Positions 26,768 to 36,461 of a stretch of DNA of 64,000 nt are shown here, piece after piece (position 1 is the first letter of the stretch; each line of letters opens with the position of its first letter). The DNA is from Haloimpatiens lingqiaonensis. GTDB taxonomy: Bacteria; Bacillota; Clostridia; Clostridiales; Clostridiaceae. The notes beneath the pieces are model-generated. The model ran no database searches. It saw only the letters and a program-made list of their open reading frames with translations, and was not told where the DNA came from. Position numbers and translations under genes: made by a program. The DNA lies in the NCBI RefSeq assembly GCF_044502415.1, contig NZ_CP172402.1; one strand, written 5' to 3'.

Positions 26768-29700
26768 ATGGGTTTAAATAGAGATATAAAAAAAGTATTG
26801 GTAATAGGCTCAGGTCCAATAGTTATAGGACAGGCAGCAGAGTTTGACTATTCAGGAACACAAGCCTGTGAGGCATTGAGAGAAGAAGGAATAGAAGTGG
26901 TTTTGGTAAATAGTAATCCAGCTACTATAATGACAGATAGCCAAGTGGCAGACAAGGTTTATATAGAGCCACTTACAGTGGAGTTTGTAAAAAGAATTAT
27001 AGAGAAAGAAAGACCAGATAGTTTATTGGCAGGTATGGGTGGACAAACAGCTTTAAACATGGCTGTGGCTCTTCATGAAGAAGGTATACTAGATGAGTAC
27101 GGGGTTAAGGTAATAGGTACTTCTGTAGAAGCTATAAAAAGAGGGGAAGATAGGGAAAACTTTAGAAGCATAATGCAGGAAATAAATGAGCCAGTTATAG
27201 AAAGTAGCATAGTTAATGAAATGAATGAAGGACTGGAGTTTGCAGGTAAAATAGGATATCCATTAATAGTAAGACCGGCTTATACCTTAGGGGGAACCGG
27301 CGGCGGTATTGCAGAAAATGAAGAGGAATTAAGGGAAATACTTAAAATGGGATTGAAACTAAGTCCTGTACACCAAGTACTTTTGGAGAAAAGCGTAAAG
27401 GGATGGAAAGAAGTAGAGTATGAGGTAATGAGGGATTCTTTTGGGAATTCTATATGTGTATGCAATATGGAAAACATAGATGCAGTAGGTGTGCATACAG
27501 GAGACAGTATAGTGGTGGCGCCAAGCCAAACCCTTTCAGATAAGGAATATCAGCTGCTTAGAACATCAGCATTAAAAATATTAGATGCAGTGGGTATTGA
27601 GGGAGGATGTAATGTGCAGTTTGCATTAAATCCTAAGAGCTTTCAATATGCAGTTATAGAAATAAATCCTAGGGTGAGCCGATCCTCAGCACTAGCTTCA
27701 AAAGCCACAGGATATCCTATAGCAAAAGTAGCTGCGAAAATAGCTTTAGGCTACGGACTTCATGAAATAAAAAATGCAGTTACAAAAAAGACCTATGCTT
27801 GCTTTGAACCTTCACTGGATTATGTGGTTGTTAAAATACCAAAATGGCCTTTTGATAAGTTTAAAGATGCAGATAGAATATTGGGTACCAAGATGATGGC
27901 TACAGGAGAAATAATGGCTGTGGGTAGAAATTTCCAAGAGGCTTTTCTAAAGGGAATTCGTTCACTAGAAATAGGAGCATATTCATTGGTACACCATGGA
28001 GTTTCCCATATGAACTTAAAAGAATTAAGAGAAAGCGTAAAGAATCCAGATGATGAGAGGATTTTTAAACTTTCAGAAATGTTGAGAAGAGGATATAGTG
28101 TGGAAAAAGTCTGTGAAATAACAGGCATAGATAGATATTTTGTGGATAAAATAAAGGATATTGTGGAGGAAGAGGAAAATTTAAAAAATAGCACCATAGA
28201 TGATTTAAATAAAGAATGGATGTATAGCTTGAAGAAAAAAGGATTTTCTGACAAGGGTATAGGGGATTTATTAAGGGTGAACCCTAATACCATATTAGAG
28301 CTTAGAACTATATGGGGAATAAATCCAGTGTATAAGATGGTGGATACCTGTGCAGCAGAATTTGAAGCATTAACACCGTATTATTACTCTACATATGAAA
28401 TGGAAGATGAAGTAGCAGTAAGTAATAAAAGAAAGGTAGTAGTAATAGGATTAGGGCCTATAAGAATAGGACAGGGTATAGAATTTGACTATGCATCAGT
28501 ACACTGCATAAAGGCCTTAAAAAAATTAGGTGTAGAAACTATAATAATAAATAATAACCCTGAAACTGTAAGCACAGACTTTGATATATCAGACAAACTA
28601 TATTTTGAACCACTTACAGAAGAAGATGTTTTTAATATAATAGAAAAAGAAAAGCCAGAGGGAGTAGTGCTACAGTTTGGAGGGCAAACAGCTATTAAGC
28701 TAGCAAGATTTTTAAAAGAAAAAAATATTAGGATTCTAGGAACAAGTACAGAAGATATAGACTTAGCTGAGGATAGGGAAAAGTTTGATGAGGTATTAGA
28801 AAAACTTAATATAAAAAGACCTAAAGGTAAAGCCATATGGAATGTAGATGAGGGAATAGAACATGCAGAGGAAATAGGTTATCCGGTGTTAGTAAGACCA
28901 TCCTATGTGCTTGGAGTGACAAGGCATGGAAATAACTCATAACCAAAAGGAGCTAGCACATTATTTAGAAAAGGCATTTAAGCAGGATAAGAAGAATCCA
29001 GTATTAATAGACAGATATCTTATGGGAACTGAGATAGAGGTAGATGCCATATGTGATGGACAGGATATATTAATACCTGGAATAATGGAGCACCTAGAAA
29101 GAGCTGGTGTCCACTCAGGTGACAGCATAACTATGTATCCAGGAAAAAGTATAAAGGAAGAGATAAAGGATAAGATTTTAGATTATACTCGCAAACTTGC
29201 ACTAGAAATGAATGTACTAGGTATGATAAACATTCAGTTTATAGAATTTAAAGAAGAGGTTTATGTAATAGAAGTAAACCCTAGAGCAAGTCGTACAGTG
29301 CCTTACATAAGCAAAATAAGTAAAATTCCAGTGGTGGAATTGGCTACAAGAGTAATAATGGGTGAAAAGCTAAAGGATTTAGATTATGGCACAGGAATAT
29401 ACAAAGAACCGGATTTGGTGGCAGTAAAGGTACCTGTGTTTTCCACTGAAAAGCTTCATAATGTGGAAGTGAGTTTAGGACCAGAAATGAAGTCCACAGG
29501 AGAAGTACTAGGTGTGGGCAAAACACTTAAAGAGGCTCTACAGAAGGGATTTATAGCAGCTAATAGAAATATAGTCAAGGATAAAGGTGTAGTGTTAGCT
29601 ACCGTAAAAGAGCAGGACAAAGAGGAATTTTTACACATAGCTAAAAAGCTGCATAAACTAGGATTTACCTTCATATGTACCGAAGGAACTGCAAAGCTTT

Positions 29701-29972
29701 TACGAACAAACGGAATAATGGTAGAGAAGGTAAATAAGATAATCAGTGGAACTCCAAATATACTGGATTGCATAAGCAGTGAAAAAATAGACTTTGTAGT
29801 GAATACGCCAACTAAGGGAAATGATTCAGAAAGAGATGGATTTAGAATAAGAAGAAAAGCTGTAGAAAATTCCATAAAAATATTCACTTCCCTAGATACT
29901 TTAAATGCAGCTGTAGAATCTATGGGCAAATTTTCAGACTCAAAAACTGTGGAAGTTTATAACTTAGCCTAA
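26768..29972 (+). pseudogene. carB: Carbamoyl phosphate synthase large subunit, frameshifted
   Basis: CarB makes carbamoyl phosphate from bicarbonate, ATP and ammonia. The first frame (26768-28942) contains the N-terminal ATP-grasp half (MATP-binding GGTGGGIAEN), the oligomerisation domain and the start of the second half (GLGPIRIGQGIEFDY). It goes out of frame after VRPSYVLG. The frame resuming at about 28918 reads QGMEITHNQKEL and continues through the second ATP-grasp and the allosteric MGS domain. One extra base near 28917 (GGAGTGACAAGG instead of GGAGGACAAGG) explains it. The total of 3205 bases corresponds to about 1067 residues, normal for CarB. Either carB is inactive here or this is a sequencing error. 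Confidence 0.9.
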
Positions 29973-30029
29973 TAAATATAAATAAAAATGTAAAAGTGTT
30001 TTTAAAGAGAAATTTTGTGTATAATTGTG

Positions 30030-30065
30030 TATAGATATCTGTACTTTTGCGTACAGATATCTATA
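30030..30065. promoter_or_regulatory. Perfect 15-bp inverted repeat upstream of the flavoprotein gene
   Basis: TATAGATATCTGTAC (30030-30044) and GTACAGATATCTATA (30051-30065) are perfectly complementary around TTTTGC. No T run follows, so an operator is more likely than a terminator; it ends 17 bases before the Shine-Dalgarno. Confidence 0.55.
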
Positions 30066-30095
30066 GTTTTAAAGTTGGGATTTGGAGGGAATAAA

Positions 30096-30674
30096 ATGAA
30101 GAAGGTTTTGGCTATAGTAGGCAGTCCAAGAAAAGGTAAAAATACAGATTTCCTTTTGGATAAAGTTTTAGAAGGCATGGACAAAGAAAATATTCATATA
30201 GAAAAGATTTATTTAAGAGATTTAAATATTGCACCATGTACTTCATGTTATTATTGTGCAGATACTGGAAAGTGCTGTATTAAAGATGATATGCAAAAAC
30301 TTTATAAGGCTTTTGATGAAAGTGACTGCACTATAATAGCTTCACCCCTTTATTTTAATACCGTAAGCAGTCTTAGCAAAATAATGATAGACAGATGTCA
30401 AATGTTTTGGTCCAGCAAATATCAATTAAATAACCCTTCTATAGATAGAGACAAAAAAAGAATAGGGGTATTTCTGTGTGTAGGTGGTGCAAAGGAGCAT
30501 CAGGGCCAATTTGATGCTGCCATGCCAGTGGCAGATTTATTCTTAAAAGCTGTAAATGCAAGATGTAAATATACTTTATTCTGTGCCAATACAGATGAAG
30601 TACCTGTTTGGGAGAGACAGGATATATTGCATAAGGCATTTACTATGGGGAAGGATATATGGAAAGAATTGTAA
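30096..30674 (+). CDS. Iron-sulfur flavoprotein / NADPH-dependent FMN reductase family
   Basis: A 192-residue flavodoxin-like protein. ATG 30096 after GGAGGG is preferred over the upstream in-frame start at 30015, which would run through the palindrome. The FMN-binding loop GSPRKGKNTDFLL is near the N-terminus. C-x2-C-x2-C-x5-C (CTSCYYCADTGKC, about 48-60) matches the compact cysteine motif of Isf-type flavoproteins binding a 4Fe-4S cluster. SPLYFNTVSSLSK is the usual second flavin loop. Role: electron transfer or quinone/nitro/disulfide reduction; the substrate is not evident. A terminator follows. Confidence 0.8.
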   Translation: MKKVLAIVGSPRKGKNTDFLLDKVLEGMDKENIHIEKIYLRDLNIAPCTSCYYCADTGKCCIKDDMQKLYKAFDESDCTIIASPLYFNTVSSLSKIMIDRCQMFWSSKYQLNNPSIDRDKKRIGVFLCVGGAKEHQGQFDAAMPVADLFLKAVNARCKYTLFCANTDEVPVWERQDILHKAFTMGKDIWKEL

Positions 30675-30700
30675 TGGGATAATTATAAATTAACAGTAAA

Positions 30701-30746
30701 AAAATCTACTTTAAGTCTGATAAAACTTAAGTAGATTTTATTTGTT
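30701..30746 (+). terminator. Intrinsic terminator after the flavoprotein
   Basis: AAAATCTACTTTAAGT pairs with ACTTAAGTAGATTTT (one bulge), then TATTTGTTT. Confidence 0.75.
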
Positions 30747-31350
30747 TCACGGCAAGAGTAATCTCTATTTTATTATTGTAAATATAAGTATATAATTCAA
30801 AAAACGTATAATATTTTTAATAAGTATGATAAAATAAATGTAAATAATGATTATTAACAAATATATTAGCTAATATAATAAACAGTAGTCATTAGTATGA
30901 GTTGCCAACTGTTTGAAGTAATTGGTAAATATTAAATACTATAATAATTCTAGTATAGATACAAATATTGCAAAAAATATAATGAATTATATATAAAAGG
31001 AGGGAATTTATGAATAAGGAAGCTAAAAATATAGACATATTTTTCTTGTTGTTGTTTTTAATAGTATTTTTAACAACTAGCTTTTTATATTTTAATTTTA
31101 CTAAAAGTAATTTATTAGATTTTGTAATGCTGGCGTTGGTTTTTTTAGTGGCTATAATAGGGTATTTTAAAGGTGTTATAGGGGGTCTTTTGTCTAGTAT
31201 AATTGTTATCTTTTTTTATGCTAGTTACATACTTTACAGCAGCATTATTTTAGCAAAGCCTGTGGAAATCCTTACTTATTTTTGGATGATAGCTATACCT
31301 TTAAGTGGTTTTGTATCTGGAAAATTGTCAACTAATATAAATGAAATGCA

Positions 31351-32959
31351 GAGATTTAGCACCTAAATTCCAGTAAAAATTTTATTTTTACTGGAATTGT
31401 ATCTTTTTACATTTACTTAAAGGGCTGGTAAGCCCGCAGACCGATAGGTCGCAAAAATAGATACACTTACCCCTACCCCACGAAATCTTAATAAATAATT
31501 TCCAATTTTATTTTAAAGTTAAGTCTTTACAAATAGTGGATTGATCCAGTCATCTTCTATAGTAAATCTCTCATCTCTTATATCTTCAACAATATCTATT
31601 TGAAGCATTCGTTTTTTTCTGAAGGATCTTATACACCTAAAAAAGTACAATTGCATCAAATTAAATGCTAGTATTAAAAACATTGCCACTGTTTCTACGC
31701 CCGTAGGGCTATGAAGAAAACAATGATCTAAATGCCATTCTGTTTTTAACTGATGAAAAGCATTATTTTCAATGTCCCACCTTTTATGCATTATTTCCCA
31801 TAAAGTTTCTACCGACGTTAATTTATCCGTCGTTATAATCCATGACTCTTTAATTTCCATTTTATCTCCATTATATATTTCTTCTATAAACTTTATAAAC
31901 CTTACTTTTATTTCTGAATCAGCCATTTCAAAGTTATCTTCATCTCAAGCTTTTATCTTTAAATAATTTTTATTTTTTTTATTAACTATCCATTCTTTAT
32001 CTGCCTCACGGCACTTAAATAAAGCTAGTGCATCTTTTACAATATGAAGTCGTTCATCTTTAACCCTTACTACTGCATTCATTCCTATAGAGAGTACTTC
32101 TTTAATCCAAGTAGACTTACAATATAAAGCGTCAGCAACTATAATATCTGCAAAATGATGATACTCTTTATAAAGTCTTCTGATTAGTCTTTTGCCACCT
32201 GTAGTTTCCCCCTCATCCTTATCTGAACTGTCCTTTTTAGGCTCAAGCATCTCTTGCCCTAAAATAATGTGTGGATCAGAACCTACGGTTGTACATACTA
32301 CTGTTCTATGAAAATAATGAGTAGTTCCATTTTTATCAACTCTTGTAAGGCATTTATCACAACACTTTTTAGTGCTTTCAAATAGCTCTACACCGTCTAT
32401 GGCAACTACTTTTAATTTATCTATAGTACCATTTCTAAATACTTTATTTTTTACAATGGTTTTTATTATATGTTTATGAATTTCTTTTAATCCATCTAAA
32501 TCAAAATCACTTAAGGAGCGCCTAGCGGCATCAATGCGAGGCATTTTAATTTTTTTAGGTAGTACTTTTTTAAACTTGCCTTTTTTAAGCCAATGTTCTA
32601 ATCTATTGAAACTTCTTATCTGAAGCATAAATCCAAATAACACCACGAAGGTAATTGTTGAAATTTTTACTGGAGATTTTATTCTTTTATCTTTTAAGTT
32701 ATTGATTTTTTCACCTATATCGTATACCTTATTAATATAAGTAAGTAATTGTTTTAAATAACTTTTACTCATTTTATCAGCATCCTTTTTAAGTTGGTTT
32801 CTTGTCAAAACTATTATAAAAAGGATGCTTTTATTATGCAAATTTTTTCTCTAAAATTTCCAGCAAAAATCAGAATTTATGGTTTTTAACCTAACCCTCA
32901 ATCATTCATTATAAATCAGCGGGCTCACGCCCCAAAAATTTTTAAGTGCTAAACTTCTG
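31351..32959 (-). mobile_element. 1.6-kb insertion sequence (IS4-like) with 11-bp target duplication
   Basis: The element is flanked by AATGAAATGCA at 31340-31350 and 32960-32970. Its ends are imperfect inverted repeats sharing TTTAGCAC-TAAA. It carries one transposase gene on the minus strand with an in-frame stop. A fragment resembling its left flank (CTTAATAAATAATTT-CAA-TTTATTTT) also lies near 39755. Confidence 0.88.
31519..32841 (-). pseudogene. IS4-like DDE transposase with in-frame TGA
   Basis: About 440 residues if read through. The N-terminal part has the first catalytic Asp in VVAIDGVELFEST and the second in IIVADALYCKSTW. After YLKIKA a TGA interrupts; the same frame continues DEDNFEMADSEIKV to the RWDIENNAFHQLKTEWHL segment, which carries the catalytic Glu. 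A single nonsense mutation therefore separates the DD and E parts, and this copy is probably immobile. A downstream restart would not give a complete enzyme. Confidence 0.85.
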
Positions 32960-33464
32960 AATGAAATGCAAAATATTAATAATAAATTAAGAATGCAATA
33001 CAAAGAGCTTATAACTATAGATAGAACTACAGGATTAGGTAATATAAAAGGTTTTTATATGGATTTAGATAGGGCTATAAGTAGAGTTAAAAGGCATAAT
33101 ATTAATGTTTCCTTGATGATCATAAAAATTAGTTATTTTCAGCAGTTAAACAGCCTTTTAGGAGAAAGTAAAATGGTAGAGTTGCTAAAGGGAATAAGTA
33201 AGTGCGTAATGGATTCAACTAGAAATGAAGATATAAGATATAAATTATCTAATGATACCCTAGCCATTCTATTGGAAGACACGGATATAAAAGGATCGGA
33301 AGTTGTAAAAGAAAGAATTAAGGAAAAAATAAAGGAATTGAGTTTACAGCAAAAGGAAAAGAGTAAAAATGTAAATATAGAAGTAAAAATAGGAGTTTAT
33401 CAATACAATAAAGACATAGAGAATTCATTCCAATTTAAAGAATTAGCAGAGAGGGAATTGGAAT

Positions 33465-35156
33465 ATGATGTGGATTAATAAAAGCAGTAAAAACAACAGA
33501 GGTGCAAGAGTGTTATTATTTGTTCTTGAGTTTTTATGCATATTTAATTCTTTAAGCTTTAGAGTTTGTGCTACAGAAAACAGAAAAAAGGCATTAGTAA
33601 TATATGATAGGCAGAACTATTTTAGTTACAGTGACAATGTGGTCAATAGTATTAAGGAGCTTTTTGGAGCCTATAATTTAGCAGGTGAAGATATAAGTGC
33701 AGCAAAATATGAATCCAATTATTTAAATAAATATGATTATGTTTTTGTGTTGGGCATTGATGGAGAATTAAATAATAAAAAAATTATAAAAGATTTAAAG
33801 GATTATAAAGGTAAAATATGCTGGATTGGCAAGGGTATAGAGTATTTTATTGAAAATAATTCAAAATATAATTTAGAATATGTAGGCAAAAAGATGGATA
33901 TTACAGAGATATACTACGGTAATGGACAAGAAAAGATTAAGTCAGTAGAAAGTATAGACAAATTTCCTATAGAGTCAAAGGAGCTATTTACTATACTTAA
34001 GCCTCTAAACAGTCAGGTAGAAGTATTGTCTTATATAAGTGATGGCAGAGAATTTTATCCCTATGCATTAAATGATAAAAATCTATGGTATGTATCTAGA
34101 GTAGATGATAACTCTGTGCTTTTCTATATATTCTCAGATTTATTAAATGGAATGTTTTCCTTTAAAAGAGATAGTAAGGGCAAAGTATATATAAGAATAG
34201 AAGATGTACACCCTTTTAGGGATCAAAAGAAACTTAGAGCCATAGCGGATTACCTTAGTGATGAAGGTGTACCTTTTATGATAGCTTTAATACCTACCTA
34301 TGTGGACACTAAAACAGGGTATATAAATACTATTTCCCATAAGAAGGATTTTGCTAAAACCATAAGATATATGCAGGAAAAGGGAGGGAGTGTAATACTC
34401 CATGGGTATACTCACCAAAACTCTAAAGAAGAGGCTTCTGGTGAAGGATTTGAATTTTGGGATGGTCAAAAGGATGAACCACTAAAGTGTGATATAGAAA
34501 AGTATGTATATGATAAAGTAGGAAGTGGATTAAAGGAATGTGTGAAAAACGGCATATATCCCTTAGGCTTTGAGGCTCCACACTATGCCATGGATATTAA
34601 TGGGTATAGGGAGATTAAAAAATATTTTTCCACTTATGTGGGGCAATATCAAAGTAATAATGAAAAGTTTACTACTACACCTTTTCCATATACAATTTAC
34701 CACACAGATTCATTTAATAAATTAATTCCAGAGAATTTAGGGTATGTAGAGTCAGAAAACAACCTATCTATTCCCAGCATAAAGGAAAATTTTAAGCAAG
34801 TTTCATTGTCAAAGGGCTACACGGCGGGAGCTTTTTTTCACTGCTACTTAGACATTAAATATCTGAAAGAAATAGTACAATTTTTTAAAAGTCAAAATGT
34901 AGATTTTTTAGATTTAAAGGAAGAAGATAACTGGGTTAAATGGGAAGACATAAGCATAAAGTCTGCAGATGGAGATATTGATGTGAACTATCCTAAGGAA
35001 AAGTACAAAGATATAGAGGAAGAAAAGCCTAAAAAAGTAGGATATATAGAGAATATAAATTTAGTTTTAATAGTTATAGTATCTGTGTTTTGCATTGTAT
35101 TCCTATTTGTTTTTATAGTATTGAAAAAAATAGATAGAAAGAAATTTTTAAGGTGA
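33465..35156 (+). CDS. DUF2334 polysaccharide deacetylase-like protein (YdaL-like)
   Basis: A 563-residue exported protein with a hydrophobic N-terminal segment (about 16-32) and a C-terminal membrane helix (about 530-553). The central DUF2334 domain has VYIRIEDVHPFRD (about 243-255) with the metal-site Asp, HGYTHQNS (about 308-315) and EAPHYAMD, features of NodB-like deacetylases. It overlaps the ydaK-like gene by 14 bases. In B. subtilis the equivalent YdaL is encoded with a GT2 synthase and a BcsB-like protein. It probably modifies the secreted polysaccharide at the outer face. Confidence 0.82.
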   Translation: MMWINKSSKNNRGARVLLFVLEFLCIFNSLSFRVCATENRKKALVIYDRQNYFSYSDNVVNSIKELFGAYNLAGEDISAAKYESNYLNKYDYVFVLGIDGELNNKKIIKDLKDYKGKICWIGKGIEYFIENNSKYNLEYVGKKMDITEIYYGNGQEKIKSVESIDKFPIESKELFTILKPLNSQVEVLSYISDGREFYPYALNDKNLWYVSRVDDNSVLFYIFSDLLNGMFSFKRDSKGKVYIRIEDVHPFRDQKKLRAIADYLSDEGVPFMIALIPTYVDTKTGYINTISHKKDFAKTIRYMQEKGGSVILHGYTHQNSKEEASGEGFEFWDGQKDEPLKCDIEKYVYDKVGSGLKECVKNGIYPLGFEAPHYAMDINGYREIKKYFSTYVGQYQSNNEKFTTTPFPYTIYHTDSFNKLIPENLGYVESENNLSIPSIKENFKQVSLSKGYTAGAFFHCYLDIKYLKEIVQFFKSQNVDFLDLKEEDNWVKWEDISIKSADGDIDVNYPKEKYKDIEEEKPKKVGYIENINLVLIVIVSVFCIVFLFVFIVLKKIDRKKFLR

Positions 35157-35161
35157 TAAAT

Positions 35162-36418
35162 ATGAAAAGTTTAACTTTTGTAGATTATTTATTTATATAT
35201 TCTTTGGTTTCCATATGGATGTTACTTCTTATGAATATTGTGCTATCCCTATCAGGCTATAGATATTATAGAAAAATTATAGATGAAAACTTAGAGGATT
35301 TAAAAGAATATCCTATGGTTTCAATACTGGTGCCGGCTCATAATGAAGAAAAGGTTATAGGAAGAACTGTAAAGTCTTTGCTGCTTTTAAATTATCCCAA
35401 GGATAAAATGGAGCTTATTGTAATAAATGATAACTCATCTGATAATACAAGGGAATTGCTGAAAAAAATAAAGGAAGACTATGGTGAATATAATTTTACA
35501 GTTATAAATACAGATAAGAAAACTGGTGGTAAAGGTAAGTCTAACGCGCTTAATATAGGATTTGCAATATCCAAAGGTGAATATATAGCTGTATATGATG
35601 CAGATAATACTCCGGAGAGAAATGCACTTAGATATTTAGTGAATACTATACACAAGGATGGAAGTCTTGGAGCAGTTATAGGTAAATTTAGAACTAGAAA
35701 TAAAGACAGAAATCTATTAACCAAATTTATAAATATAGAAACTCTAAGTTTTCAGTGGATGGCTCAGGCGGGAAGGTGGCAGCTTTTAAATCTTTGCACC
35801 ATACCGGGTACTAATTTTATAGTTAGAAGAAGTATAATTGAAGAACTTTCAGGTTGGGACATAAAGGCTATAGCAGAGGATACGGAGATAAGTTTTAGAA
35901 TATATAAAATGGGATACAAAATAAAATTTATGCCAAAGGCTGTAACTTGGGAGCAAGAGCCAGAAACTTTAAAAGTATGGTTTAAACAGCGTACTAGATG
36001 GGCTAAGGGGAATATTTATGTTTTGCTTAAGTACATAAGAGGAATATTTAAGAACAATGTCAAAAGCGTTATATTTGATGTGTTTTACTTTTTTACAGTG
36101 TATTTTTTATTTCTTTCATCTGTAATAATATCTGATAGTATTTTCTTATTAAGTTTATTTACAAAAATAGAAATACACGTTACAGGAAATTTTCTTGTGC
36201 TTTGGATTCTTGCATATATTCTTTTCATATTAGAAGTATTTTTAACTTTAAGCATGGAAAAAGGAGAAAGCAATTTAAAAAACTTAATTTTAGTTCCTCT
36301 GATGTATTTTACTTATTGTCAGCTTTGGATGGTAGTGGCCATAAAGGGTATTATTCAGTACCTTAAAGATATTATATTTAAAAGAGAAGTAAAGTGGTAT
36401 AAAACCGAAAGATTTTAG
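35162..36418 (+). CDS. GT2 exopolysaccharide synthase (YdaM-like)
   Basis: A 418-residue processive glycosyltransferase. ATG 35162 follows AAGGTG by eight bases and is preferred to GTG 35153. A membrane helix near 12-32 precedes the catalytic domain VSILVPAHNEEKVIGRT with IVINDNSSDN, the DxD-like YDADNT, the general-base AEDTE and the QRTRW motif of processive synthases such as BcsA, IcaA and NdvB. Three or more C-terminal helices form the translocation part. No PilZ domain is present, so c-di-GMP control would come from the YdaK-like protein. It starts six bases after the previous stop. Confidence 0.9.
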   Translation: MKSLTFVDYLFIYSLVSIWMLLLMNIVLSLSGYRYYRKIIDENLEDLKEYPMVSILVPAHNEEKVIGRTVKSLLLLNYPKDKMELIVINDNSSDNTRELLKKIKEDYGEYNFTVINTDKKTGGKGKSNALNIGFAISKGEYIAVYDADNTPERNALRYLVNTIHKDGSLGAVIGKFRTRNKDRNLLTKFINIETLSFQWMAQAGRWQLLNLCTIPGTNFIVRRSIIEELSGWDIKAIAEDTEISFRIYKMGYKIKFMPKAVTWEQEPETLKVWFKQRTRWAKGNIYVLLKYIRGIFKNNVKSVIFDVFYFFTVYFLFLSSVIISDSIFLLSLFTKIEIHVTGNFLVLWILAYILFILEVFLTLSMEKGESNLKNLILVPLMYFTYCQLWMVVAIKGIIQYLKDIIFKREVKWYKTERF

Positions 36419-36461
36419 AATTAAATTATATTTATTAAAGAACATATAGAAAGGAGCAGCT

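Larger units (their letters stand above)
31010..33478 (+). pseudogene. YdaK-like c-di-GMP receptor gene split by an insertion sequence
   Basis: The first fragment (31010-31350, after AAAGGAGGG) encodes four membrane helices. The second (32960-33478) encodes a GGDEF-type domain. They join perfectly across the IS at the duplicated AATGAAATGCA, giving about 282 residues, close to the size I recall for B. subtilis YdaK. The catalytic GGDEF is replaced by SNDTL (33248-33262), but the allosteric I-site RxxD (RNED, 33221-33232) lies exactly five residues before it. It should therefore bind c-di-GMP rather than make it. It heads the exopolysaccharide operon and overlaps the next gene. The IS inactivates it and may impose polarity. 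Confidence 0.85.
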
